This document shows positions 33,493 to 40,803 of a stretch of DNA of 64,000 bases, in pieces. A program made the translations under genes and the position numbers. The DNA is from Streptomyces sp. JH34 (GTDB lineage Bacteria > Actinomycetota > Actinomycetes > Streptomycetales > Streptomycetaceae), in the NCBI RefSeq assembly GCF_029428875.1, contig NZ_JAJSOO010000001.1:4712001-4776000 (forward strand), written 5' to 3'. How positions within the stretch are numbered: the stretch's first letter is position 1; the number at the start of each line of letters is the position of its first letter. The notes beneath the pieces were generated by a model. It ran no database searches and had not been told where the DNA came from. It saw only the letters and a list, made by a program, of their open reading frames with translations.

Positions 33493-34965
33493 TCAGACGG
33501 TGCGGGCGAGCGGCATGGCGGCGGCGGTGAATGCCTCGGCCTGCTGCCAGGTGAGCGGCCGCAGATCGAGCTGGGCGCCGACGGCTGCGGTTTCCACGAC
33601 CGCGCAGGCGGAACGCAGTTCCTCCTCGGAGTCGGCCGAGACGGTCAGCAATCCGGTCAACGCGACGTCCGCGTGCCCTGCGATGAGCTGGCGTTCACGG
33701 GACTTGATGTCCTGGTACTCGATCGAGTCCGCCTCGGAGTCGACCTGTCCCCGCCGCGTCCGTTCCGCAGCATCCGCGATCACGCTGGCCTTCCTGCGCT
33801 GGACGTCACGCAGGGCGGCGTCCAGGCCCTTCGGCTCGTACGACAGCGACAGCGTGCGCCGTACCCCGGCGGTGAACAGGAGCTGGTGCAGGAAGCCGAC
33901 CGAGGTTTCGGTGCGGGGCCAGTTCTCTATCCAGTACGTGGCGTGGACGGCCGAGTCGGTAGCGATGTGGTCCGCCTTCTCGACGACCACGACCGGGCCG
34001 GCGGCAGCGGGCTCTGCCTCGGGGCGGCCGCTGACCGACCAACGGTCCAGTGCGGAGAGCGCCTTGGGGTCGTACGCGGTTCGAACGACAGCCGCGATCT
34101 CGCGAGCGGTGAGCCAACCCGTGGGGTTGAGCCCGGCGGTCCGTGCGGCCTGGTCGAATGTCGAGGTCAGCTGGCCCAGGACGTTGAAGGACCCGGTGAG
34201 ACCGCCTCCGGCCTGGTTGATCAGACGGCGTGCGGCCTTGGCGTCCAGCGACACCGCGACATACGCCTCATGCGGTGCCGCGGCCGGGCCCGCGCTCTGG
34301 ATCAGCTCGCTGTAGATCGCACCGGCCACGGGGGTGTCGGGTCGGCCGTGCTCCTCCCAGTAGCGGCGCAGCGCGTCGCCGGAGTCCGGGACGGTGCGCT
34401 CGATCACCTGGATCCTGGCTACCTGGCCGGTACGGGCCAGAGCGGCCAGGGCGCGTCCCCAGCCGCTGACGTTGGCGTTCTGAGTACCGGGGTCGAGCAG
34501 AGCGTAGGCGCGGGAGGAGACCTTGACGACGGCGGTCAGCGTGCCCGTGTGCGGGTCGTGGACCGCGCCGTAGCGGCGGTCGGGTGCGGTGACCACACGC
34601 AGACTGGCCGCTGTGCCGGGCAGGTGGAGGAGCCCTTCGCGGACCGGGTGGTGCGAGGGGCGGGTGAGCCAGACCAACTGCTTGCGCAGCCGGCGGACCA
34701 CGTATCGGGTGACGATCGGAGTCCAGTCGGCCAGGGCACGGCCTCGGTGGCGGACGAAGACGAGAAGGGCGATGGCGGCCCATACCGGAATGAGTTCGAG
34801 AGCGCCGACCACTCCGCGGGCGAGGATCACGGAGAGCAGGAGCAGACCGGCGAGGCCGACGATGATCAGCTGCGTGGCGGTCAGGCCGAGCAGGATGCCG
34901 CGCCTGCTGCGGTGCGGGAACTTCACGGTGGCCGTGGTGGTTTCGGCCGGGGGTTTGACGGACAT
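33493..34965 (-). CDS. SCO6880-family type IV secretion protein
   Basis: A 490-residue protein from ATG 34965. Two membrane segments near residues 25-70 (ATQLIIVGLAGLLLLSVI and VVGALELIPVWAAIALLVFV) resemble the PrgI/TcpE-like anchor. The large cytoplasmic domain (YGAVHDPHTGTLTAVVKVSS and later ERQLIAGHADVALTGLLTVS) corresponds to the N-terminal part of VirB4-like proteins, without Walker motifs. In actinobacterial elements this protein and the separate VirB4 ATPase probably act together. A hairpin lies upstream. Confidence 0.85.
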   Translation of the reverse strand: MSVKPPAETTTATVKFPHRSRRGILLGLTATQLIIVGLAGLLLLSVILARGVVGALELIPVWAAIALLVFVRHRGRALADWTPIVTRYVVRRLRKQLVWLTRPSHHPVREGLLHLPGTAASLRVVTAPDRRYGAVHDPHTGTLTAVVKVSSRAYALLDPGTQNANVSGWGRALAALARTGQVARIQVIERTVPDSGDALRRYWEEHGRPDTPVAGAIYSELIQSAGPAAAPHEAYVAVSLDAKAARRLINQAGGGLTGSFNVLGQLTSTFDQAARTAGLNPTGWLTAREIAAVVRTAYDPKALSALDRWSVSGRPEAEPAAAGPVVVVEKADHIATDSAVHATYWIENWPRTETSVGFLHQLLFTAGVRRTLSLSYEPKGLDAALRDVQRRKASVIADAAERTRRGQVDSEADSIEYQDIKSRERQLIAGHADVALTGLLTVSADSEEELRSACAVVETAAVGAQLDLRPLTWQQAEAFTAAAMPLARTV

Positions 34966-35070
34966 GGCGGTTCCAGACGGTGGGAGCGGACGGAGGGCGA
35001 GGTGTGCGGTGCTCTTCTTCTGGAGGACACGGCGAGGCTCCGTTTCTCCTGGCCGGTGGTGCGAGGGGAG

Positions 35071-35102
35071 CGGGGGCGGGCTGTGAGTGCAGCCCGCCCC
35101 CG
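35071..35102 (-). terminator. Strong hairpin between SCO6881- and SCO6880-type genes
   Basis: Perfect 13-bp GC-rich arms (35071-35083 and 35090-35102) enclose TGAGTG. It begins 12 bp after the stop of the SCO6881-type gene on the minus strand. It has no T-run, as is common for Streptomyces terminators. It could be a terminator, an attenuator or a stabilising 3' structure. Confidence 0.55.
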
Positions 35103-35113
35103 GTTGTGGTTGG

Positions 35114-36541
35114 TCAGGAACCCGAGGGCGGCCGGGTGGGTTGCTGTATCCAGCTCGTCGGCGTCGGGGAACCGGTCGCCGACGGCTCCGTCGAGGACGG
35201 TGGCGGTGAGGCAGGGCTGCTCGGTCCCTCCCCGGGCGCAGGGCCGGCGGGGGACGCGGCACCGGCACGGACGACGCTGCTGACCGGAGCCGACGTGCCG
35301 GCGAACCGCGCACCCGGGGTGCCTCCTTCGGCCCCCTCCGTTTCACCCTCGCTGGGCCGGGTGACGAGCGGCGGGATGCCGGAGCGCTGGATCAGGGCGC
35401 GGCCCTTGTCGCCGGAGGCGTTCGGGTCCTCGCCGTAGCGGAAGCTGGTCCGCGGCTTGGGCGGGCCGGAGTCGATGCCCTCCTTACTGAGGTTGCCACC
35501 GGCGGGGTTGATGCCGGAGGCGACACCGTCGGTGCCCGCACCAGGTACCTGGCTCGGACCCTGCGGCGAAGGGGCGCCTGCGCCGGTGCCGACCCGCATC
35601 GCCATGCTGCCCGCGGTCTTCGCGGCCCCCGCGGCGACCGCCATGCCGGCGACGCCGGTGCGGTGCAGGTTGTCATGGCCGCCGCCGTCGCTCGCCCAGT
35701 GGACGAACTTGTACGTCGCGTACGGGCACAGCAGGACCAGCACCATCACGACGATGCCGGCCATCGCGTCGGACAGGGCAGCCATGCCGTCGTGGGCATC
35801 CGACTTGCCCATCGCCGAGACACCGATGAGGAAGACCACGGTCATCAACAGCTTCGAGACGACCAGGGTGGCGGTGGCCTCGATCCAGCCGCGCCGCCAC
35901 CGCTTGGCGACCTCCCAGCCTCCGCCGGCCCCCGCGAAGACGGCGAGGGAGACCATGACGAGTACGCCGACCTTGCGCGCGACCATGACGCCCCAGTACA
36001 GGAACGCGCCGATCGCGCATCCGAGGGCGACCATGGCTGGGACTCCCCAGCCGAGGCCATACATCGCCCCCAGTTCGGTGACCTTCACCACTCGGCGGAT
36101 CGCGTCGTCGACCGAACTGTTGGCCGCTTGGAACAGGCCGTCGGACAAGGCGTCGACCACGGTGATGGCGACGGAGGTGAAGGCGATGGCACAGAAGCTG
36201 AACAGGACACCGGTAATGGTGCCGATCGCTGCCTGGGCCAAGGCTCGCTCGTCGCGTCGCCAGGCCGCGAGCATCAACTGGATGCAGAACGTGCCGACGG
36301 TCAGCGCGAGCCCGATGGGCAGCAGCAGTTCGTAGTTCTCCCGGAACCACGACGCGTTGAGGTCGATGGCGGTGGTCGCGTTGACGGTCCTGGCGGCGAG
36401 ATCAGCCGCGCTGGCGGCCAGTTCACCCATGGACTTCGCGATCCATGCCCCGATGCCGTCGGTGACGGCCCCGGCGGGGTTGGTGGCGAAGTCGACAGCG
36501 CCGCAGACCTTGTCCATCAGCGGAAGGTCGCAGACTCCCAT
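35114..36541 (-). CDS. SCO6881-family polytopic membrane protein (VirB6/TrbL-like)
   Basis: A 475-residue protein. It starts MGVCDLPLMDKVCGAVDFAT, typical of the family. About seven membrane segments lie between residues 50 and 285 (for example LLLPIGLALTVGTFCIQLML and AGIVVMVLVLLCPYATYKFV). The last 170 residues are Gly/Pro/Ser-rich and probably cytoplasmic or disordered. The topology matches VirB6/TrbL-type inner-membrane channel proteins. It neighbours the other transfer genes in the expected order. Confidence 0.85.
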   Translation of the reverse strand: MGVCDLPLMDKVCGAVDFATNPAGAVTDGIGAWIAKSMGELAASAADLAARTVNATTAIDLNASWFRENYELLLPIGLALTVGTFCIQLMLAAWRRDERALAQAAIGTITGVLFSFCAIAFTSVAITVVDALSDGLFQAANSSVDDAIRRVVKVTELGAMYGLGWGVPAMVALGCAIGAFLYWGVMVARKVGVLVMVSLAVFAGAGGGWEVAKRWRRGWIEATATLVVSKLLMTVVFLIGVSAMGKSDAHDGMAALSDAMAGIVVMVLVLLCPYATYKFVHWASDGGGHDNLHRTGVAGMAVAAGAAKTAGSMAMRVGTGAGAPSPQGPSQVPGAGTDGVASGINPAGGNLSKEGIDSGPPKPRTSFRYGEDPNASGDKGRALIQRSGIPPLVTRPSEGETEGAEGGTPGARFAGTSAPVSSVVRAGAASPAGPAPGEGPSSPASPPPSSTEPSATGSPTPTSWIQQPTRPPSGS

Positions 36542-36568
36542 GGTGGTACCTCCTTTCCGGGCTGGGGA

Positions 36569-37258
36569 TCAGGGCGCGACGGACGGCATGACGCCGGCCA
36601 GGGCGCAGGGATGGTCGGGCCGGCACTGGACCGCGAGGGTGGTGACGCGGTTCTCCGCACCACCGGCGGGCGCGCCGTTCCAGGCGATCGACTGCTTGCC
36701 GGAGACGGTCACCGCGTAGACGTACGCCTGCGTGATTGTCCCGGGGGCCGCCTGAAGGGCCTGGGTGAACGCGTCCGGGAAGTGCCCCTCGTTCACGGTC
36801 GCGGTGGCGAACTGGCCGTTGGCGGCCATGTTCTTCCACAGCACGGGCGAGGGAACGACCGCGTCGACCGAGTCGCGGTCGGCGTACTTGTTCTCGGTGG
36901 TCAGCCACCCGTGCAGAGAGGTCAGCAACTCCGCCTGGGAGTACGCGCGGGTGTCGTAGGACCACAGAGCTGTGGCGGCTGCCTTCCCGAACGCGATCGG
37001 ATCGTGCGTGTCCGGTGGGACCGGGAGGGCGGCGGAGCTTGTGATCGGCGACGGCGACCCGGCCGGCGAAACGGCCGGGGCAGAGGGGGAGACCGAAGTC
37101 GTCTGATTTGCAGGGGGCTTGGCGGGTTCCCTGCCGTCGCGGGTGAGGTAGGCGGCCAGACCGGCGAGGGCGACGAGCACCACCAGGACGGCGGTGCCGA
37201 GCAGCGCCCGGCGGCGCACGCTCGATACGCCGCCGGGGTTCGAGGAGCGGGAGGACAT
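36569..37258 (-). CDS. Membrane-anchored transfer protein, possibly VirB8-like
   Basis: A 229-residue protein from ATG 37258, which overlaps the stop of the DUF6112 gene. One membrane segment (ALLGTAVLVVLVALAGLAAYL, residues 18-38) is followed by a Pro/Ser linker and an external domain of about 150 residues (FGKAAATALWSYDTRAYSQ, then beta strands). The NTF2-like look of this domain suggests a VirB8/TrbF-type scaffold. The resemblance is structural inference. Confidence 0.65.
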   Translation of the reverse strand: MSSRSSNPGGVSSVRRRALLGTAVLVVLVALAGLAAYLTRDGREPAKPPANQTTSVSPSAPAVSPAGSPSPITSSAALPVPPDTHDPIAFGKAAATALWSYDTRAYSQAELLTSLHGWLTTENKYADRDSVDAVVPSPVLWKNMAANGQFATATVNEGHFPDAFTQALQAAPGTITQAYVYAVTVSGKQSIAWNGAPAGGAENRVTTLAVQCRPDHPCALAGVMPSVAP

Positions 37259-37566
37259 CAGCGGACCTGCGTCCCCAGCGTGCTGAAGAACGCCACCACA
37301 CCGTTCGCGGCACCCAACAGGAGCGCCGCACCGGCGCTGACCAGCACACCCTTCTTGCCGTTGGCCTCGGCCTGGTGGCCGCCGGAGTGATGGCCCCACG
37401 CCCACACGCCGGCACTGACGGCGAGCGCGCCGACCACGGCGATGATGCCGAAGAGGTTGATGGAGCCCATCACCTGCTTGAGGACGGCGAGGCCGGGCAG
37501 CCCGCCCTCGTTCGGCTTGATCCCGGGGTCGTAGGCGAGCTGGACGACCTTGTCCGCGAGATACAT
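37258..37566 (-). CDS. DUF6112-family small membrane protein
   Basis: A 102-residue protein from ATG 37566. It has two membrane segments (INLFGIIAVVGALAVSAGVWAW and GVLVSAGAALLLGAANGVVAFF) with a short charged loop between them. Size and topology resemble VirB2-type pilins or VirB3 proteins, and DUF6112 members sit at this place in actinobacterial transfer operons. The stop overlaps the start of the next gene. The pilin role is inferred. Confidence 0.75.
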   Translation of the reverse strand: MYLADKVVQLAYDPGIKPNEGGLPGLAVLKQVMGSINLFGIIAVVGALAVSAGVWAWGHHSGGHQAEANGKKGVLVSAGAALLLGAANGVVAFFSTLGTQVR

Positions 37567-37648
37567 GTAAGAACTCCAGTTCGATTCAATGCGCGTCAAA
37601 GCCCGAGCGGGCGGAGCGAGAGCGGAAAGAGGGCGGAGGAGGGGCAGG

Positions 37649-38782
37649 TCAGGCGACTCGGCGGGCCGCGAGGATCTGCGGCTTCCAGGACGCGAGGGTC
37701 GTGATGCGGACCACGTCACCGGTGTGGGGGGCGTGAATGATCAGGCCCTGGCCGATGAACATGCCGACGTGCTCAGGAGTGCTGACCGACCCCTCGGTGA
37801 ATAGGAGGTCTCCTGGCCGGAGAGCATCGGCCGATATCGACTTGCCGTCCTTGACCTGCGTGTACGTCGTCCGAGTCAGGGTGACCCCGGCAGCCTTGTA
37901 CGCCTGCTGCATCAGCGAGGAGCAGTCGCACCGGCCCATGGGGTCCGGCCCATGGGCGTCGGTGCAGCTGCCGCCCCACTGATACGGGGTGTCGAGCTGG
38001 CCGAGTGCCCAGCGGATCGCTGTCTGGACCTCGCGCGGAGCGTCCGCGGGAATCTCGTACCCGTCAGGCACCGCGCCCGCCGGAATGGTCCCGAAGTCGG
38101 TGCCGTCCCCGGCCGTCGTGCAGCCGCCCGCCAGGCCGGTGGGACTACCCGAACCGGACGGCGAAGGAGCCGTTGATGCTCCGTCGGCCTTCGGCAGCAG
38201 GGGCTCGATCGCCTGCTGCAACGCGGTGGCCAGTGGCTCCCACTTGGCGTAAGCCTCCGGGAAGCCGGACCTCTGCACCGCCTGAGCGGCCTGGGTGACA
38301 GAGAGGGACTGCCAGCCCGAGACCTTCTTCAGCCCCTCGTAGAACTTGGTCGAGGCGTGCACCGGGTCGAGGATCTCGTTCGCGGTGCCCCACCCCTGCG
38401 ACGGACGCTGCTGGAACAGTCCCAGCGAATCGCGGTCGCCGTAGGTCAGGTTCCGTAGTCCGCTCTCCTGCAAGGCCGTGGCCAGGGCCGCGACCTGCCC
38501 ACGGGCCGGAACGTTCATCGCGACGCCGGTGGCCTGGATCGTCTTGGCGTTGGGCACCTGCTCCGCCGGATCACCCAGTCCCGGCACGGAGACCGCTTCC
38601 TTTCCGCCGCCGTCCAGGATCGCCTTCACCTGAGCGGCGACGGCCGAGGTATCCACAGGCGGTGTACCGCCTGCAGAGCAGGAGGCCGAAGCCGCCCCAG
38701 CGCCGATGGCGAGGATCGGAACCGCCAGCAGTAGCGGACCGGCCGCGAAGAGACCGACGACGGCTCCGGTGGTCTTTTTCAT
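37649..38782 (-). CDS. NlpC/P60 cell-wall hydrolase with lysozyme-like domain (VirB1-like)
   Basis: A 377-residue protein starting with a hydrophobic anchor or signal (AVVGLFAAGPLLLAVPILAIG). Residues 75-180 resemble a transglycosylase-type domain (ALQESGLRNLTYGDRDSLGLFQQ). Residues 245-377 are NlpC/P60: the catalytic Cys in GRCDCSSLMQQAY, the His in PEHVGMFIG and a following IIHAPHTG. Such bifunctional enzymes open peptidoglycan locally for the conjugation apparatus. GTG 38791 is an alternative start. It is the first gene of the minus-strand transfer operon. Confidence 0.85.
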   Translation of the reverse strand: MKKTTGAVVGLFAAGPLLLAVPILAIGAGAASASCSAGGTPPVDTSAVAAQVKAILDGGGKEAVSVPGLGDPAEQVPNAKTIQATGVAMNVPARGQVAALATALQESGLRNLTYGDRDSLGLFQQRPSQGWGTANEILDPVHASTKFYEGLKKVSGWQSLSVTQAAQAVQRSGFPEAYAKWEPLATALQQAIEPLLPKADGASTAPSPSGSGSPTGLAGGCTTAGDGTDFGTIPAGAVPDGYEIPADAPREVQTAIRWALGQLDTPYQWGGSCTDAHGPDPMGRCDCSSLMQQAYKAAGVTLTRTTYTQVKDGKSISADALRPGDLLFTEGSVSTPEHVGMFIGQGLIIHAPHTGDVVRITTLASWKPQILAARRVA

Positions 38783-38892
38783 CGGAGACACCGCTCACCG
38801 AGACGGTGATACCGGCCGGACAGCGTTGTTGGGTCGGGACGCGGGGGTATCAGGCCATGCTGCATCGCAGCGGCTCCTCGATGTTCGTAGGA

Positions 38893-38935
38893 GGCGTGGT
38901 GCCGGCTTCTCGTGCAAAGCTGCCGGCACCACGCC
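38893..38935. promoter_or_regulatory. Perfect 14-bp inverted repeat upstream of the transfer operon
   Basis: GGCGTGGTGCCGGC (38893-38906) and its complement (38922-38935) flank a 15-nt loop. It lies 111 bp before the first transfer gene. Each arm contains GCCGGC, the recognition sequence known for NaeI. It could be an operator or a terminator for rightward or leftward transcripts. Confidence 0.4.
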
Positions 38936-39187
38936 GATGTGAATCCGCCTCACAGGGCGGGCCCAGGCCACAGGAGTTGGTAGCTCCCGGATGCTGGTCG
39001 CAATTAATGGGCGGCAGCCCGCGCTCGTAATCTCAGGCGGAACACCGGATCTCCTCACCGCTTCAGGAAAGAAGGGCCAACGGGATTGCCACGTTGCTCG
39101 CCCGAACGAGACAACACGGATAAGCGCAGGTCAACGGGTACGAAACGAGGTTCCGACCTGGTGACGTGGCGAGACAGTAGACCGGGA

Positions 39188-39257
39188 TTCCGGCCGCACC
39201 AAACGGTTCCCGGGCCCGACCCAGTTGCCTGAAGCGGCTCGTTAGGTGCGGCCGGAA
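39188..39257. promoter_or_regulatory. 13-bp inverted repeat in the divergent control region
   Basis: TTCCGGCCGCACC (39188-39200) pairs with its complement at 39245-39257, 44 nt away. It sits 100 bp before the methyltransferase start in a 575-bp non-coding stretch (38783-39357) between divergent genes. Nothing else was recognised there. Confidence 0.35.
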
Positions 39258-39357
39258 CTCGCGGTTAACCTCCGGCGCAACCCCGCTCGAAGCGACTGCT
39301 GTTGAACGCCGTCCGGAGCGGGCGCAGTCCTGCCGCGCCCTGAAAGAGGACCCGCAC

Positions 39358-40110
39358 ATGAGTTACACGCTGCACCGAGGCGATGCCCTTACCGTGTTGA
39401 AGTCCCTCCCGGATGAGAGTGTCAACGCCGTCATCACCGACCCGCCGTACAACTCCGGCGGGCGCACCAGCTCGGACCGCACCGGCCGCACCGCGCGAGC
39501 CAAGTACGTCACCAGTAACTCGGCCCACGACCTCGCCGACTTCCCCGGCGATAACCGTGACCAGCGTTCCTACCGATCCTGGCTGACCGAGTTGCTCACC
39601 GAGGCCTACCGGGCGGCCACCGAGCATTCGGTCGCCATGGTCTTTACCGACTGGCGCCAAGAGCCGACCACCACGGACGCCCTGCAGATGGCGGGGTGGA
39701 CCTGGAGCGGCACGATTCCATGGATCAAGCCCTCCAGCCGACCCCGGAAGGGCGGGCCGAAGCAGGATTCCGAGTTCATCATCTGGGGGGTCAAGGGATC
39801 CCTCGACAACACCCGCGACCTCTACCTCCCCGGCCACTACATCGCTTCCCAGCCCCGCAAGGGCCGCGTTCACATCACCCAGAAGCCCGTCGAGGTCATG
39901 CAGCAGCTCGTACGGATCTGCCCCGAAGACGGCGTCATCCTCGACCCGTTCACCGGCAGCGGCTCCACGGGCGTCGCAGCCCTTCGCGAGGGACGCCGCT
40001 TCGTGGGTGTCGAGCTGTCCTCGCACTACGCCGACGTCGCCGAGCAGAGGCTCCGCGCCGAGTTGGCGAAGAATGACTTCGCCTTGGCCGGACCGGAGGC
40101 CTCAACATGA
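39358..40110 (+). CDS. Beta-class site-specific DNA amino-methyltransferase
   Basis: A 250-residue SAM-dependent enzyme that would make N6-methyladenine or N4-methylcytosine. The catalytic motif VITDPPYNSGG (about residues 25-35) precedes the SAM motif ILDPFTGSGSTG (about 196-207), the beta-class order. AAGAGGA lies about 8 bp before ATG 39358. No nuclease partner adjoins it, so it may be an orphan methyltransferase or an anti-restriction gene of the element. Specificity cannot be read from sequence. It is full length. Confidence 0.9.
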   Translation: MSYTLHRGDALTVLKSLPDESVNAVITDPPYNSGGRTSSDRTGRTARAKYVTSNSAHDLADFPGDNRDQRSYRSWLTELLTEAYRAATEHSVAMVFTDWRQEPTTTDALQMAGWTWSGTIPWIKPSSRPRKGGPKQDSEFIIWGVKGSLDNTRDLYLPGHYIASQPRKGRVHITQKPVEVMQQLVRICPEDGVILDPFTGSGSTGVAALREGRRFVGVELSSHYADVAEQRLRAELAKNDFALAGPEAST

Positions 40111-40196
40111 GAGTGAAGAGAGCCCGGGGCCGGGGAGAAGTCGAAGGGCGGCTGGAGCATCGAGGAAATGATGTTCCAGCCATCCTTCTTGTTGCG

Positions 40197-40706
40197 TCAG
40201 TCCGCCCCGAAAGCCCGTCGGATAAAGACGCCGCCCTTTCCAGGTCCGCCGCGGAGGTGAGCGCACCTCCAGGCCCCCGGTTGCCAGATGGCCATACCGC
40301 GCATGTCCCAGGTGAAGCCCTCCTTCAGCGCGACCAAGTCCGGGTCGAATCTGAGATAAACCAAGATCGTTCCGTGTTGCGGGCGGAAGATCACCGACGC
40401 CACGTTCATCAGCCGCCGGTAGGCGATGTAGTGCCGCAGTGGCGCCACCTCGACCTCGCCCCGTGCCGTGAGCACCTCGTCCACCTCCGCGTACAGGTCT
40501 TGCAGGCACGCGGGGACAAGGCCAACACCCGCCAGTGAAGGAACCACCGTTGCCGTCAGCGCGCTGCAGACTGCCGCGTCGGGAAGCAATCGATACGGGA
40601 ACAGACGTATTCCAGCTGGAGACCGCTGATGTGGGTGCGGCTGCGAGGTTCCCGCGGTCGAGACCAGTTTGGCGCCTTGTTCCCTTGAGCTCGGATCCAC
40701 CGCCAT
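40197..40706 (-). CDS. DUF5655-like domain protein, probably a fragment
   Basis: The last 110 residues (LQDLYAEVDEVLTARGEVEV, HYIAYRRLMNVASVIFRP, ILVYLRFDPD) resemble DUF5655, a small domain often at the C-terminus of nuclease-like proteins. Upstream residues look unstructured, and the ATG at 40706 lies in the loop of a perfect hairpin, so the true start is uncertain (a GTG near 40545 is possible). It may be the truncated tail of a larger gene. It is convergent with the methyltransferase gene. Confidence 0.45.
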   Translation of the reverse strand: MAVDPSSREQGAKLVSTAGTSQPHPHQRSPAGIRLFPYRLLPDAAVCSALTATVVPSLAGVGLVPACLQDLYAEVDEVLTARGEVEVAPLRHYIAYRRLMNVASVIFRPQHGTILVYLRFDPDLVALKEGFTWDMRGMAIWQPGAWRCAHLRGGPGKGGVFIRRAFGAD

Positions 40707-40730
40707 CCCGGCGGTGGATCCGAGCTCAAG
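40684..40730. terminator. Perfect 21-bp stem hairpin
   Basis: Arms at 40684-40704 and 40710-40730 (CTTGAGCTCGGATCCACCGCC and complement) surround ATCCC. It lies 74 bp before the OLD-nuclease start. A terminator insulating the defence operon from the methyltransferase side is the likeliest role; there is no T-run. Confidence 0.55.
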
Positions 40731-40803
40731 CGATTTACCCCTTCAGGGAATTGCCAGTGGCATGGATGATGACTGTTGTCGTGCTGGTTGACCTGTGGGG
40801 GAC

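Noticed and set aside
33001..35283. Long plus-strand open frame (760 codons) opposite the SCO6880-type and VirB4-side genes
   Set aside because: It has Gly/Arg/Val-rich composition, no motifs and no ribosome site, and lies antisense to well-supported transfer genes; it is a GC-rich shadow frame.
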